64,000 nt of DNA from JAJKIP01 sp037200685 (lineage in GTDB: Bacteria > Bacteroidota > Bacteroidia > Chitinophagales > Chitinophagaceae), in NCBI GenBank assembly GCA_037200685.1, contig JBBCIG010000002.1, positions 62,001-126,000 on the forward strand, read 5' to 3'. Each line of letters begins with the position of its first letter. Position 1 is the first letter of the stretch. The notes under the pieces are model-generated. The model was not told where the DNA came from. It did no database searches and was given only the letters and a program-made list of their open reading frames with translations. The position numbers were made by a program, and so were the translations under genes. Below, piece after piece: positions 8,723 through 16,904 of this stretch.

Positions 8723-10657
8723 ATGGAAATTGTACCCGGACCACTTTTAAAAACCATTGACTCACCCGCTGACCTGAAAAAATTGTCGCGGGAAAAACTT
8801 CACCAGCTTTGCGATGAACTGCGGCAATATATTATTGATGTAGTGAGTGTGCATGGCGGGCATTTCGGCGCCAGCCTCGGCGTAGTAGAATTAACAGCAG
8901 CGCTTCATTACGTTTACAATACCCCTTACGATCAATTGGTGTGGGATGTAGGCCACCAGGCATACGGTCATAAAATTTTGACAGGCCGTCGAGATAATTT
9001 TGTTACGAATAGAAAATACAACGGCATCAGCGGGTTTCCAAAACGCAGCGAAAGCGAATACGATACGTTTGGCGTAGGCCACTCTTCTACTTCTATTTCC
9101 GCGGCATTGGGTATGGCGATGGCGGCGAAATATAAAGGCGAAACAGATAGAAAATGCGTTGCCGTTATCGGCGATGGTGCGATGACTGCGGGATTGGCAT
9201 TTGAAGGAATGAACCACGCAGGTGTAGCGGATACGGATATGCTGATTATCCTGAATGACAACAATATGGGCATCGACCCGAATGTTGGCGCATTGAAAGA
9301 ATACCTGACGGACATTACAATTTCTCCTACTTATAATAAAGTAAAAGATGATGTCTGGAAACTGATGGGAAAACTTCCGGTTGGTAAAAACTTTACCCGT
9401 GCGATGGGACATAAACTGGCTGAAGGATTGAAAGGGATGGTGAGCAGCAGTTCAAATTTATTTGAATCATTAAAACTTCGCTACTTCGGCCCTATCGATG
9501 GGCATAATGTGGCGAAACTGGTGGATACATTAAAAGATTTGCGTGAAATTCCGGGGCCGAAATTATTGCATGTATTAACCGTAAAAGGAAAAGGTTATGC
9601 GCTGGCGGAAAAAGAACAAACTAAATGGCATGCTCCCGGTTTGTTTGATAAAATAACAGGCGAGATACAGAAAAAGAAATACGACCTGCCGCAACCGCCA
9701 AAATACCAGGATGTATTTGGCTATACAATGATTGAGCTGGCGGAAAAAAATGAAAAGATATTCGGTATCACACCGGCAATGCCATCAGGTTCTTCTTTAA
9801 AGTTCATGATGGAGAAAATGCCGGACCGTGCTTTTGATGTGGGCATTGCGGAACAACATGCGGTTACGTTGAGCGCAGGTATGGCTACGCAGGGGTTGAA
9901 AGTTTTCTGCAATATTTATTCTTCCTTCATGCAAAGGGCTTATGACCAGGTGATACATGACGTGGCGATTCAAAAACTGCCCGTGGTATTTTGTTTAGAC
10001 CGTGCAGGCCTTGTTGGTGATGACGGGCCAACGCACCACGGCGCTTATGATATTCCTTTTATGCGTTGTGTGCCGAATATGATCATCAGTGCGCCGATGA
10101 ATGAAAGTGAATTGAGAAATTTAATGTTCACGGCACAACTGGAATCAACCGGACTGCCGTTTGTGATACGCTACCCGAGAGGGGAAGGTATGATGCCTGA
10201 TTGGCAAACAGAAATGAAAGAAATAAAGATCGGTACGGGGAGAAAATTGAAAGAAGGAAAAGATATTGCGATACTTTCTATAGGGCATCCGGGCAATTTT
10301 GCTTCGGCAGCTATCCGTGAACTAAAGAATGACGGATTGAACCCAGGGCAATATGATATGCGCTTTGTAAAACCATTGGATGAAGCCTTGCTCCACGAAA
10401 TACTGAAGCAATACGAAAAGATAGTGACGGTGGAAGATGGAACAGTGGAAGGCGGATTTGGCAGCGCTATTTTAGAATTTATGGCACAGCATGGTTATAA
10501 AAATGATATTAAAATACTGGGTATACCTGATAAAATCATTGAACACGGTACGTTAAAACAATTGCACCAGGAATGTCATTATGATGCAGCGGCAATTGCC
10601 AATGCGGTAAGGGAAATGATGAAAGTCAAAGTCACTTCACAATCGCTTTTACAATAA
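8723..10657 (+). CDS. dxs: 1-deoxy-D-xylulose-5-phosphate synthase
   Basis: A 644-residue thiamine-diphosphate enzyme catalysing the first step of the MEP isoprenoid pathway: pyruvate plus glyceraldehyde-3-phosphate to DXP. Visible elements are HGGHFGASLGVVELTAALHY, WDVGHQAYGHKILTGRR, the TPP motif GDGAMTAG (150-157) with its Asn downstream (NDNNMGID), VKGKGYALAE, the transketolase pyrimidine domain (DVGIAEQHAVTLSAGMA, DRAGLVGDDGPTHHGAYD) and the C-terminal transketolase domain (VEDGTVEGGFGSAI). Full length. A strong terminator follows. It supplies precursors for quinones and prenyl lipids, including any substrate of the GGGPS encoded at 1916. Confidence 0.97.
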   Translation: MEIVPGPLLKTIDSPADLKKLSREKLHQLCDELRQYIIDVVSVHGGHFGASLGVVELTAALHYVYNTPYDQLVWDVGHQAYGHKILTGRRDNFVTNRKYNGISGFPKRSESEYDTFGVGHSSTSISAALGMAMAAKYKGETDRKCVAVIGDGAMTAGLAFEGMNHAGVADTDMLIILNDNNMGIDPNVGALKEYLTDITISPTYNKVKDDVWKLMGKLPVGKNFTRAMGHKLAEGLKGMVSSSSNLFESLKLRYFGPIDGHNVAKLVDTLKDLREIPGPKLLHVLTVKGKGYALAEKEQTKWHAPGLFDKITGEIQKKKYDLPQPPKYQDVFGYTMIELAEKNEKIFGITPAMPSGSSLKFMMEKMPDRAFDVGIAEQHAVTLSAGMATQGLKVFCNIYSSFMQRAYDQVIHDVAIQKLPVVFCLDRAGLVGDDGPTHHGAYDIPFMRCVPNMIISAPMNESELRNLMFTAQLESTGLPFVIRYPRGEGMMPDWQTEMKEIKIGTGRKLKEGKDIAILSIGHPGNFASAAIRELKNDGLNPGQYDMRFVKPLDEALLHEILKQYEKIVTVEDGTVEGGFGSAILEFMAQHGYKNDIKILGIPDKIIEHGTLKQLHQECHYDAAAIANAVREMMKVKVTSQSLLQ

Positions 10658-10681
10658 TTAAAATTATATACGTTTATCCTG

Positions 10682-10715
10682 CAGCCGGCTTTATAAAAGC
10701 TGGCTGTATTTTTTT
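10682..10715 (+). terminator. Rho-independent terminator of dxs
   Basis: The inverted repeat CAGCCGGCTT / AAAGCTGGCTG with a short AT loop is followed by TATTTTTTT. It lies 24 bp after the dxs stop codon. Confidence 0.85.
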
Positions 10716-10794
10716 ATGCCCGCTTTAGCAATTCTTTTAAAATGATGGCTATGGATTTACGTTGATAAAGCATCTCTTTGCTTAATTATATTTT

Positions 10795-11436
10795 ATGTTC
10801 AGGCCACGGACCTTACTGCTGGTATTTCTTCTTGTTATCTCACTTACCTGGCTATCTTTTTCCGGTGTATGGAAAAAAGCAAAGTCTGGTTGGGCCTTCG
10901 ATCACCCACAGCAATATGAACTTCCTGCATTTAATTTTAAAAAAATGAAAGGCAAGGCGGAAGAAGCCAGGTCATTCATTGCCCGAAAAGGATATAACTC
11001 TTCTATTTGCTTTTTGATAGACATGAGCCTGCCGTCCAGTCAAAACCGTTTTTATGTATATGACCTGAAAAGAGATACGATCAAGAACTCAGGGCTGGTA
11101 ACACATGGCCGCTGCAATCAAAATTGGCTGAATGGAAGAAAGTATGGAAATACCGTTGGCTGCGGCTGCACTTCTTTAGGAAAATATAAGATCGGCTATT
11201 CGTACAATGGAAAATTTGGGCTGGCCTTTAAATTATACGGTCTTGATTCAACGAATAATAAAGCTTTCGACCGCTTTGTCGTTTTGCATGGGCATGATTG
11301 CGTACCTGAATCGGAAGTAAAAGATGAAATATGCCAGAGTGATGGGTGCCCAACTGTTTCGTTGAATTTTCTTCAATACCTGAAGCCGGTCATTACTGAA
11401 TCGGGAAAGCCGGTGCTATTGTGGATATATGAATGA
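10795..11436 (+). CDS. Murein L,D-transpeptidase catalytic domain (YkuD_2-type) protein
   Basis: A 213-residue protein with an N-terminal hydrophobic signal or anchor (RTLLLVFLLVISLTWLSFSG). The catalytic half has the features of the YkuD_2 group: FLIDMSLPSSQNRFYVYD, THGRCNQN, a Gly/Cys-rich GNTVGCGCTSLGKYKIG, the catalytic-type His in VVLHGHDCVPES and the nucleophile-type Cys in CQSDGCPTVS. It probably modifies or cross-links peptidoglycan in the periplasm, although members of this group are poorly studied biochemically. Single gene between two terminators. Confidence 0.8.
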   Translation: MFRPRTLLLVFLLVISLTWLSFSGVWKKAKSGWAFDHPQQYELPAFNFKKMKGKAEEARSFIARKGYNSSICFLIDMSLPSSQNRFYVYDLKRDTIKNSGLVTHGRCNQNWLNGRKYGNTVGCGCTSLGKYKIGYSYNGKFGLAFKLYGLDSTNNKAFDRFVVLHGHDCVPESEVKDEICQSDGCPTVSLNFLQYLKPVITESGKPVLLWIYE

Positions 11437-11449
11437 GCCATGGAGTTGT

Positions 11450-11512
11450 AAGTGATAAGTTGTAGGTTTTAAGTGTGCTTACTTATTACTTAAAACCTAC
11501 AGCTTATTACTT
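11450..11512. terminator. Bidirectional terminator-like long hairpin
   Basis: Two 25 bp arms (11450-11474 and 11488-11512), complementary apart from a few positions, sit between the convergent L,D-transpeptidase and OsmC genes. The arms contain TGTAGGTTTTAAGT and ACTTAAAACCTACA. A T-rich stretch follows on the plus side (ACTTTTT). It can end transcription from both sides. Confidence 0.6.
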
Positions 11513-11513
11513 T

Positions 11514-11924
11514 TTATGCAAGACTTGCTTCCATTGTAATTTTCGTATTCAGCAATTTGCTGATCGGGCAATTCTGCTCCGCTTCTTTAGCACATTCAGC
11601 AAATTTTGCTGCGTCAATACCAGGGACAGCAGCTTTTACTTCCAAATGACTTTCGGTGATAGCACCGTTATCCAATGTTATCGTACATTTTGTATCAATG
11701 CTCGTTGGTGTAAAACCCGCCGCACCCAATACAAAACTAAGTTTCATGCTAAAACAACCTGCATGTGCGGCCGCTACCAGTTCTTCAGGATTAGTATAAC
11801 TGCCATCTTCAAAACGGCTCCTGAAATCATATTTCGTATCTTTTAAAACACCTTTTCCCGTGGATAATGTACCGTTGCCTTCTTTGCCCGTGCCTTTCCA
11901 GTTGGCTGTTGCTGAACTTTTCAT
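11514..11924 (-). CDS. osmC: OsmC family peroxiredoxin-like protein
   Basis: A 136-residue protein of the OsmC/Ohr fold, thiol-dependent reductases of organic hydroperoxides in the cytoplasm. The two conserved cysteines are visible in ELVAAAHAGCFSMKLS and EQNCPISKLL. SRFEDGSYTNPEELVAAA is typical of the OsmC rather than the Ohr subgroup. It lies 19 bp downstream of scpA on the same strand. A second, divergent OsmC protein is encoded at 21296. Confidence 0.9.
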   Translation of the reverse strand: MKSSATANWKGTGKEGNGTLSTGKGVLKDTKYDFRSRFEDGSYTNPEELVAAAHAGCFSMKLSFVLGAAGFTPTSIDTKCTITLDNGAITESHLEVKAAVPGIDAAKFAECAKEAEQNCPISKLLNTKITMEASLA

Positions 11925-11943
11925 TCGTAAATTTTTTTAAAGG

Positions 11944-12729
11944 TTATAGTTGATTTTGTTCTTCTAATTCGGCCAGCCTGTTTTCCGGCTCGTTGTATTC
12001 AATGATAAAATTATTCTTCCCTTCACCGATAATGATCTTGAGAAATTTTTGCTGTACTAATTCTAATAAAGAAAGGAAAAGAAAGATCGCATGCACCCTG
12101 TTCTCGCAATTATCAAATATTTTTTCAAATGACAGCGTTTTGTTTTTCTGCGCCAGTGAAAGCATGTTCTGCCGGCTTGTTTCCATGGTGTATTCGTACT
12201 GCACAACAGTATGCACCGGTTTGTTGACACGGTCATTGTAACGTTGTAACGCCCTTTCAAATGCCCGCATCAGTTTGAACATGGTGATGTTCTGTATCTC
12301 TGTCCCTTCGCTGTCCTCTTCGCCGATTTTTGAAAGTTCGCTTTGAATATTTCCTCTCTTCACCATCAGCATGCGGGTAGCTTCCATCTCCGCCATTTGT
12401 GCGGATGCTTCTTTGAACCTTTTGTATTCGATAATTTTATTGATCAATTCCTGCCGCGGATCGATTTCATTACCCTGCGCATCAATTTCTTTGCGGGGCA
12501 ATAACATCTTCGCTTTTATGCGCATCAATGTAGAAATGAAGAGAATGAATTCACTCGATAATTCAATATTGAGTGTTTCCTGCTCATGAATATAATTAAG
12601 GAAATCATTGATGATGCCGGTGATGGGAATATTGTAGATATCCAGTTCATCCCTTTCAATAAAAAAAAGCAAGAGGTCAAACGGCCCTTCAAACTGCGGA
12701 AGCTTTATCTGGTACGAGGTATTATTCAC
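11944..12729 (-). CDS. scpA: Segregation and condensation protein A
   Basis: A 261-residue kleisin subunit of the SMC-ScpAB condensin, which compacts and segregates the chromosome. The N-terminal SMC-binding helix region is clear (YQIKLPQFEGPFDLLLFFIERDELDIYNIPI), followed by the ITGIINDFLNYI and LSSEFILFISTLMRIKAKMLLPR helices. The C-terminal winged-helix part includes FLSLLELVQQKFLKII. scpB is not in the window. The start at MNNTSYQ gives the usual length. Confidence 0.93.
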   Translation of the reverse strand: MNNTSYQIKLPQFEGPFDLLLFFIERDELDIYNIPITGIINDFLNYIHEQETLNIELSSEFILFISTLMRIKAKMLLPRKEIDAQGNEIDPRQELINKIIEYKRFKEASAQMAEMEATRMLMVKRGNIQSELSKIGEEDSEGTEIQNITMFKLMRAFERALQRYNDRVNKPVHTVVQYEYTMETSRQNMLSLAQKNKTLSFEKIFDNCENRVHAIFLFLSLLELVQQKFLKIIIGEGKNNFIIEYNEPENRLAELEEQNQL

Positions 12730-12753
12730 TGTGCTGTTTTAATACTAAAAATA

Positions 12754-12792
12754 AAGTCCTGCGGGTTCGATGGGCTCACCATAACAGGACTT
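12754..12792 (-). terminator. Terminator-like hairpin after mscL
   Basis: The arms AAGTCCTG (12754-12761) and CAGGACTT (12785-12792) enclose a loop of about 23 bases. On the minus strand the hairpin is followed by TATTTTTAG. It lies between mscL and scpA and probably ends the mscL transcript. Confidence 0.55.
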
Positions 12793-12817
12793 CGCAAAAA
12801 TAAGGAAAATCGGGTTA

Positions 12818-13186
12818 CTATTTTTTCAATGCATCCCTGATCTCACGCAGTAAGATAATGTCTTCCGGCGTAGCAACAGGAGCGGCTTCTTCTTTTTTCT
12901 TTGTTTTGTTAATGGCTTTAATAATCAGGAACAATACAAATGCGATCAGGATGAAATCAATAATCGCCTGCAGGAAAATCCCCACAGGGAAAAAAGTGCT
13001 TCCGATTGTAAAGCTCAGGTCAGCTACGCTGGCTTTGCCAAGTACCATGCTGATGATCGGCATGATGATGCTATCTGTCAACGCCGTAACAATTTTACCG
13101 AAAGCGCCGCCAATAACAACGGCGACAGCGAGGTCGACGATGCTGCCTTTCATTGCAAACTCTTTAAATTCTTTAAGCATTCCCAT
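12818..13186 (-). CDS. mscL: Large-conductance mechanosensitive channel
   Basis: A 122-residue inner-membrane channel that opens under membrane tension to release solutes during osmotic downshock. Visible are the N-terminal amphipathic helix and first membrane helix (EFKEFAMKGSIVDLAVAVVIGGAFGKIV), the short periplasmic loop, the second helix (FLQAIIDFILIAFVLFLIIKAIN) and the cytoplasmic C-terminal helix (ILLREIRDALKK). Slightly shorter than the E. coli protein. Confidence 0.97.
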   Translation of the reverse strand: MGMLKEFKEFAMKGSIVDLAVAVVIGGAFGKIVTALTDSIIMPIISMVLGKASVADLSFTIGSTFFPVGIFLQAIIDFILIAFVLFLIIKAINKTKKKEEAAPVATPEDIILLREIRDALKK

Positions 13187-13222
13187 AACAGTGATTTTAT
13201 GTTTTTAAAATAAGAAATGTAG

Positions 13223-13972
13223 TTAGTTCTTTTTTATTCCCGGGTATTGCATGCGTAATCCTTTTAAAAGGTCACGCAGCGCTTTGGCGATAATGTATTC
13301 TTTATACCAGTTCTGATCCGCAGGCACGATTGTCCATTCCGGGTCTTTGCAATTATTAAAACATTCTTCATACATCTGCATATAAATATCCCAGAGCTTC
13401 GCTTCTTCAAAATCTTTTTCATTGTATTTCCACATCTTGGCGGGGTCCTGCATTCTTTCAGCAAGCCGTTGCTGCTGCTCTTCCGGTGAAATGTGCAGGT
13501 AAAATTTCAGGATATGCGTTTGGTTATGGTCTTGCAACAATTTTTCAAAATCATTAATCGCCTGTATTCTTTTTTTAGCGGTCGCATCATCACACCATTT
13601 ATGCACCCTTGTTATTAAAATGTCTTCGTAGTGAGAACGGTTAAAAACCTGTATCATTCCTTTTGCTGGTGTGTGCAGGTGAATTCTCCATAAAAAATCG
13701 TGTGAAAGTTCCTCGGCAGTCGGTGCTTTATAAGATTTCACCGTTACACCCTGCGGGTTCATATTACCCAGCACATTCCTGATAACGCCGTCCTTACCGC
13801 TGCCGTCCATTCCCTGGATGACGATAAGCACCGAATGCTTTCCCTCCGCAAACAAAAGGTTTTGCAGTTCATTCAATTCATCAACAATAACTTCTGTTTT
13901 TTCTTTCGTTTCCTTTTTATCCCACTCTTCCGGGGCACGGGTGCTGATGCTGTTCAGTTTGATTTTACTCAT
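13223..13972 (-). CDS. ppk2: Polyphosphate kinase 2 family nucleotide phosphotransferase
   Basis: A 249-residue cytoplasmic kinase that moves phosphate between polyphosphate and nucleotides. The Walker A motif is GMDGSGKDG (from residue 54) and the Walker B/lid region is FNRSHYEDILITRVH. KFYLHISPEEQQQRLAERMQDPAKMWKY is the typical PPK2 lid segment. The single-domain length fits the short PPK2 classes. Whether AMP, ADP or both are substrates cannot be told from sequence. It lies 36 bp upstream of mscL on the same strand. Confidence 0.9.
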   Translation of the reverse strand: MSKIKLNSISTRAPEEWDKKETKEKTEVIVDELNELQNLLFAEGKHSVLIVIQGMDGSGKDGVIRNVLGNMNPQGVTVKSYKAPTAEELSHDFLWRIHLHTPAKGMIQVFNRSHYEDILITRVHKWCDDATAKKRIQAINDFEKLLQDHNQTHILKFYLHISPEEQQQRLAERMQDPAKMWKYNEKDFEEAKLWDIYMQMYEECFNNCKDPEWTIVPADQNWYKEYIIAKALRDLLKGLRMQYPGIKKN

Positions 13973-14046
13973 ATGGAATCAATTATAGCGCACAATATAA
14001 AAAATTACTGTTGATCGTCCCGTTTTATGATCTTTGCCGCCTGCTT

Positions 14047-14925
14047 ATGAGTACTAAATTTATTAACTGGTCTATTTTTATTTTACTTTGTTTCATCTGG
14101 GGTAGTTCCTTTATTTTAATGAAAAAAAGCGTTGAAGGCTTAACGGCCTGGCAGATAGCGGCGCTGCGCATCTTTTCCGCCAGCGTGGTTTTTATCCCGT
14201 TCGCTGTTCGCCATATTCGAAAAATCCCGAAAAAAAAGATCAACATCGTTTTATTAGCCGGATTTTTTGGAAACCTTATTCCCGCTTTTTTATTTGCGGC
14301 CGCTATCGTTAACATGCATAGTTCGCTGGCGGGTATTTTAAATTCGCTTACACCTCTTTGTGTAGTGATGCTCGGTGTTTCATTTTTTAAAGATAAAATC
14401 AAAGCACAAAAAATAATCGGCGTACTGGTAGGGTTTGCGGGTGTGTGTTTGCTGACGGTTACGCAAGAAAAAGTCAGTCTTGATAATCTTGGTTATGCCT
14501 CATTGATTATTCTTGCAACCCTATCTTATGGCATCAATGTGAATTTAGTATCCCATTATCTCAAAGGGATCAATGGTGTGCAGGTGGCTTCCGTGTCACT
14601 GATGTTTATGTTTATCCCGACATTGTTCATTCTATGGATGGAAGGGTTTTTTCAACTTGATTTTTCTAATAGCATCATTCAACGATCAGTCGGGGCATCC
14701 TTAATACTTGGAATTGTCGGCAGCGCCGTAGCCACGGCTCTTTTTTATATATTGGTACAAAAAGCCGGCGGCTTGTTTGCTTCGCTGGTTACTTATGGAA
14801 TTCCATTTGTCGCTTTGTTCTGGGGATTTTTAGACGGCGAAGAAATCACCGTGGTAGAAATGGCTTGCCTTGGTATTATATTGATCGGCGTTTATTTGAC
14901 GAACAGGCCGGAAAAGAAAACGTGA
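14047..14925 (+). CDS. EamA (DMT superfamily) transporter
   Basis: A 292-residue inner-membrane protein with about ten predicted helices and two EamA repeats. The first begins WSIFILLCFIWGSSFILMKKSV and the second at GYASLIILATLSYGINVNLVSHYL. GIPFVALFWGFLDGEEIT is a typical end-of-domain signature. Members export metabolites or amino acids; the substrate here is unknown. The ATG at 14047 is chosen over an in-frame TTG at 14011 because that TTG lies in the -33 region of a promoter whose -7 box, GATCTTTG, is at 14029-14036. Confidence 0.88.
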   Translation: MSTKFINWSIFILLCFIWGSSFILMKKSVEGLTAWQIAALRIFSASVVFIPFAVRHIRKIPKKKINIVLLAGFFGNLIPAFLFAAAIVNMHSSLAGILNSLTPLCVVMLGVSFFKDKIKAQKIIGVLVGFAGVCLLTVTQEKVSLDNLGYASLIILATLSYGINVNLVSHYLKGINGVQVASVSLMFMFIPTLFILWMEGFFQLDFSNSIIQRSVGASLILGIVGSAVATALFYILVQKAGGLFASLVTYGIPFVALFWGFLDGEEITVVEMACLGIILIGVYLTNRPEKKT

Positions 14926-14983
14926 GTTTTAAACTAGTACTGTATTACGTGCAGTAAGATTTTTATCCGCAGGATGCTGTGCA

Positions 14984-15075
14984 TTTACCCGGCTGCATTG
15001 CTACTATCAGCTTCGTTGCGTCGCACTCTTGTGCTGCATAAATTCTACTCAACATTATCGCAGCACCCCGATGAA
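14984..15075 (+). repeat. Dispersed GTTGCGTCGCACTCTT repeat, copy 2
   Basis: CCCGGCTGCATTGCTACTAT is followed by CTTCGTTGCGTCGCACTCTT, then by GTGCTGCATAAATTCTACTC. It forms an inverted pair with copy 3 at 15201-15272, enclosing another inverted repeat. Confidence 0.8.
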
Positions 15076-15114
15076 TGATGAATATCGGCGGTACTTCCTG
15101 TTCTTTACTCAGCA

Positions 15115-15196
15115 ATTTCACGCAAAGGTGCTAAGGAGCAAAGACGCAATGATAACTTAGCGTCGTTTTATTTTCTTTGCGCACTTTGCGTGAAAT
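15115..15196. repeat. Inner inverted repeat (ATTTCACGCAAAG type)
   Basis: The left arm ATTTCACGCAAAGGTGC (15115-15131) and right arm GCACTTTGCGTGAAAT (15181-15196) are nearly perfect complements. Between them lie further CGCAAAG-like words. The structure is nested between repeat copies 2 and 3. Confidence 0.7.
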
Positions 15197-15200
15197 ATTT

Positions 15201-15272
15201 GTTGAATAATGGACAGAACCCCGAAGAGTGCGACGCAACAGGCGATGCCATGAAAAACTGAAGTTGGGTAAA
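15201..15272 (-). repeat. Dispersed GTTGCGTCGCACTCTT repeat, copy 3
   Basis: The core GAAGAGTGCGACGCAACAGG lies in inverse orientation to copy 2 and ends 6 bp before the stop codon of the thiolase gene. Confidence 0.8.
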
Positions 15273-15278
15273 TAAAAT

Positions 15279-16478
15279 TTACACCGATTGATAAATCACC
15301 GCGGCGCCCTGCCCTACTCCCACACACATCGTCGCCAAACCATATTTCGCTTTTCGCCTTTTCATTTCATGAAGAAGCGTAGTGGAAATGCGGACACCGC
15401 TGCAACCGAGCGGATGACCAATGGCGATAGCGCCGCCATTTACATTCACTTTATTGATATCCAAACCAAGATCGTTGATGCAGGCAAGCGATTGCGATGC
15501 GAATGCCTCGTTCAATTCAATGAGGTCTATTTCACCTGTTTTCAACCCGGCCCTCTTCAATGCTTTTTGCGTAGCGGGCACGGGGCCAACACCCATGATA
15601 GATGGATCAACACCTGCCACTGCCATTGAAATAATTTTTGCAAGCGGCTTCAGGTTATATTTCTTCACCGCTTCTTCGCTTGCCAGTAACATCGCCGCGG
15701 CGCCGTCATTGATACCGGAAGAATTACCAGCAGTTACCGTTCCGCTTTCTTTTGCAAATACGGGTTTCAAATTCGCCAGTTTTTCAATAGACGTTTGTCG
15801 TGGCGCTTCATCTTTATCAATAATGCCCTGTTCACCTTTTCCATCGGTGATGATCAAAGGAATGATTTCATCTTTCCATTTACCGGCAGCCAATGCTTTA
15901 AAATATTTTTGTTGTGATGCCAATGAAAATTCATCCTGTTCTTTGCGGGATATTTCCCATTGCGCCGCTACATTCTCCGCCGTTTCGCCCATGCTGAAAG
16001 GATGGTAAGCGTCAGCCAGTTTTTTATTAATGAAGCGCCAGCCGAGTGTCGTATCAAAGATTTCTGTATTTCGCTGGAATGGGGTTGAAGCTTTTGCCAT
16101 TACAAATGGCGCCCTTGTCATACTTTCAGCACCACCGGCGATAATGATTTCTGCATCGCCGCACATGATTTGCCGGGCTGCATCCATGATGGCCTGCAAT
16201 CCTGAAGCGCATAAACGGTTGACGGTGCTGCCCGCTACCGTTACTGGTAACCCGGCCAGCAATGCCGCCATTCTTGCCACGTTACGGTTATCTTCTCCCG
16301 CCTGGTTAGCCGCACCGGCGATCACTTCTTCTATAGCATTAACATCGATAGTTGAATTTCTTTTGAGCAATGCTTTGATGACATGCGCCAGCAAATCATC
16401 CGGCCGGACCGGGCTTAATATACCGCCGTATTTGCCAATGGGGGTTCGGACTGAATCGATTACAAAAGCAGGTTTCAT
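15279..16478 (-). CDS. Acetyl-CoA C-acyltransferase (thiolase)
   Basis: A 399-residue thiolase of the FadA/PcaF/AtoB type, which cleaves 3-ketoacyl-CoA or condenses acetyl-CoA. The active-site Cys is in STVNRLCASGLQAI (near residue 90), the His in NGGAIAIGHPLGCSG and the second Cys in ATMCVGVGQGAAV. LNEAFASQSLA is also typical. Substrate length cannot be told; no other beta-oxidation gene is adjacent. Full length, start MKPAFVIDSVRTPIGK. Confidence 0.93.
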   Translation of the reverse strand: MKPAFVIDSVRTPIGKYGGILSPVRPDDLLAHVIKALLKRNSTIDVNAIEEVIAGAANQAGEDNRNVARMAALLAGLPVTVAGSTVNRLCASGLQAIMDAARQIMCGDAEIIIAGGAESMTRAPFVMAKASTPFQRNTEIFDTTLGWRFINKKLADAYHPFSMGETAENVAAQWEISRKEQDEFSLASQQKYFKALAAGKWKDEIIPLIITDGKGEQGIIDKDEAPRQTSIEKLANLKPVFAKESGTVTAGNSSGINDGAAAMLLASEEAVKKYNLKPLAKIISMAVAGVDPSIMGVGPVPATQKALKRAGLKTGEIDLIELNEAFASQSLACINDLGLDINKVNVNGGAIAIGHPLGCSGVRISTTLLHEMKRRKAKYGLATMCVGVGQGAAVIYQSV

Positions 16479-16529
16479 TTGGGTTAAATAATTTCTTTTA
16501 ATAATAGCCTTAATTCCGCAGTTGACAGA

Positions 16530-16643
16530 TCATCTTTCATTGATTGCCAAAAGAAGCAAGTCATTTTTTAATGAGGGGTATTTCCTGGAAAGCCGGCGTG
16601 CTTGCTTTTCAAAAGTCGAAATAGTTTTTACATTATAGAGCAT
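16530..16643 (-). pseudogene. Truncated RelE/ParE-like toxin remnant
   Basis: An ATG at 16643, overlapping the end of the antitoxin-like gene by 11 bp, starts MLYNVKTISTFEKQARRLSR and continues KYPSLKNDLLLLAINER before a TGA at 16530. The beginning matches the first strand and helix pair of RelE/ParE-type toxins of Bacteroidota. These normally run for about 90-110 residues, but only 37 are left. The thiolase gene begins 51 bp further on, so the catalytic C-terminal part is gone. Confidence 0.55.
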
Positions 16644-16839
16644 GCAGAAAATTTTCAGCCTTCCTGGCTTTTTTCTTACCGCTTTTAACGAGGTTTAACT
16701 CATCTACCGCTTCTCTCATTTTTTTTAATAATAAAGCTTTGGCAGGACTGATAGTAGTCGTCTTTACAAACTTTAAACCTTTTAATACTTTCATTACGTG
16801 GGGGGCTTTATCATCTCTTACATCAATGAGTATTTTCAT
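16633..16839 (-). CDS. Antitoxin-like small protein of a broken toxin-antitoxin pair
   Basis: A 68-residue protein, MKILIDVRDDKAPHVMKVLK, followed by a Lys-rich C-terminal half (LVKSGKKKARKAENFLHAL). The size, the N-terminal beta-strand and the 11 bp overlap with a RelE/ParE-like reading frame fit the antitoxin of a type II module. No named antitoxin family is recognised with certainty. An exact -7 box (TAACTTTG, 16857-16864) with a TTG at 16885-16887 precedes it, so it may still be expressed although the toxin is truncated. Confidence 0.6.
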   Translation of the reverse strand: MKILIDVRDDKAPHVMKVLKGLKFVKTTTISPAKALLLKKMREAVDELNLVKSGKKKARKAENFLHAL

Positions 16840-16856
16840 ATACGTAATTTAACTTC

Positions 16857-16864
16857 CAAAGTTA
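16857..16864 (-). promoter_or_regulatory. -7 element of the antitoxin-like gene
   Basis: TAACTTTG on the minus strand is an exact TAnnTTTG match. A TTG on the same strand (plus-strand CAA at 16885-16887) lies 20 bp upstream, the expected -33 spacing. It overlaps the divergent rlmN promoter region. Confidence 0.55.
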
Positions 16865-16892
16865 GCATTTAGCAGGCATCAGGCCAATAATG

Positions 16893-16900
16893 TACCTTTG
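16893..16900 (+). promoter_or_regulatory. -7 element of rlmN
   Basis: TACCTTTG is an exact match to TAnnTTTG and stands 4 nt before the chosen rlmN ATG at 16905. Transcription should start at or very near the start codon. Confidence 0.6.
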
Positions 16901-16904
16901 CGAA

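Noticed and set aside
8891..9412. 173-codon open frame antisense to dxs
   Set aside because: Antisense shadow of a conserved enzyme, Arg/His-rich and without any recognisable domain.
14926..15278. CRISPR array suggested by repeated CGCAAAG and GCGTCGCA words
   Set aside because: The repeats are inverted and irregularly spaced, there are no uniform spacers, and no cas gene is present in the window.
15421..16008. 195-codon open frame antisense to the thiolase gene
   Set aside because: Mirror frame of a well-conserved gene; low-complexity Ala/Ser content typical of antisense shadows.
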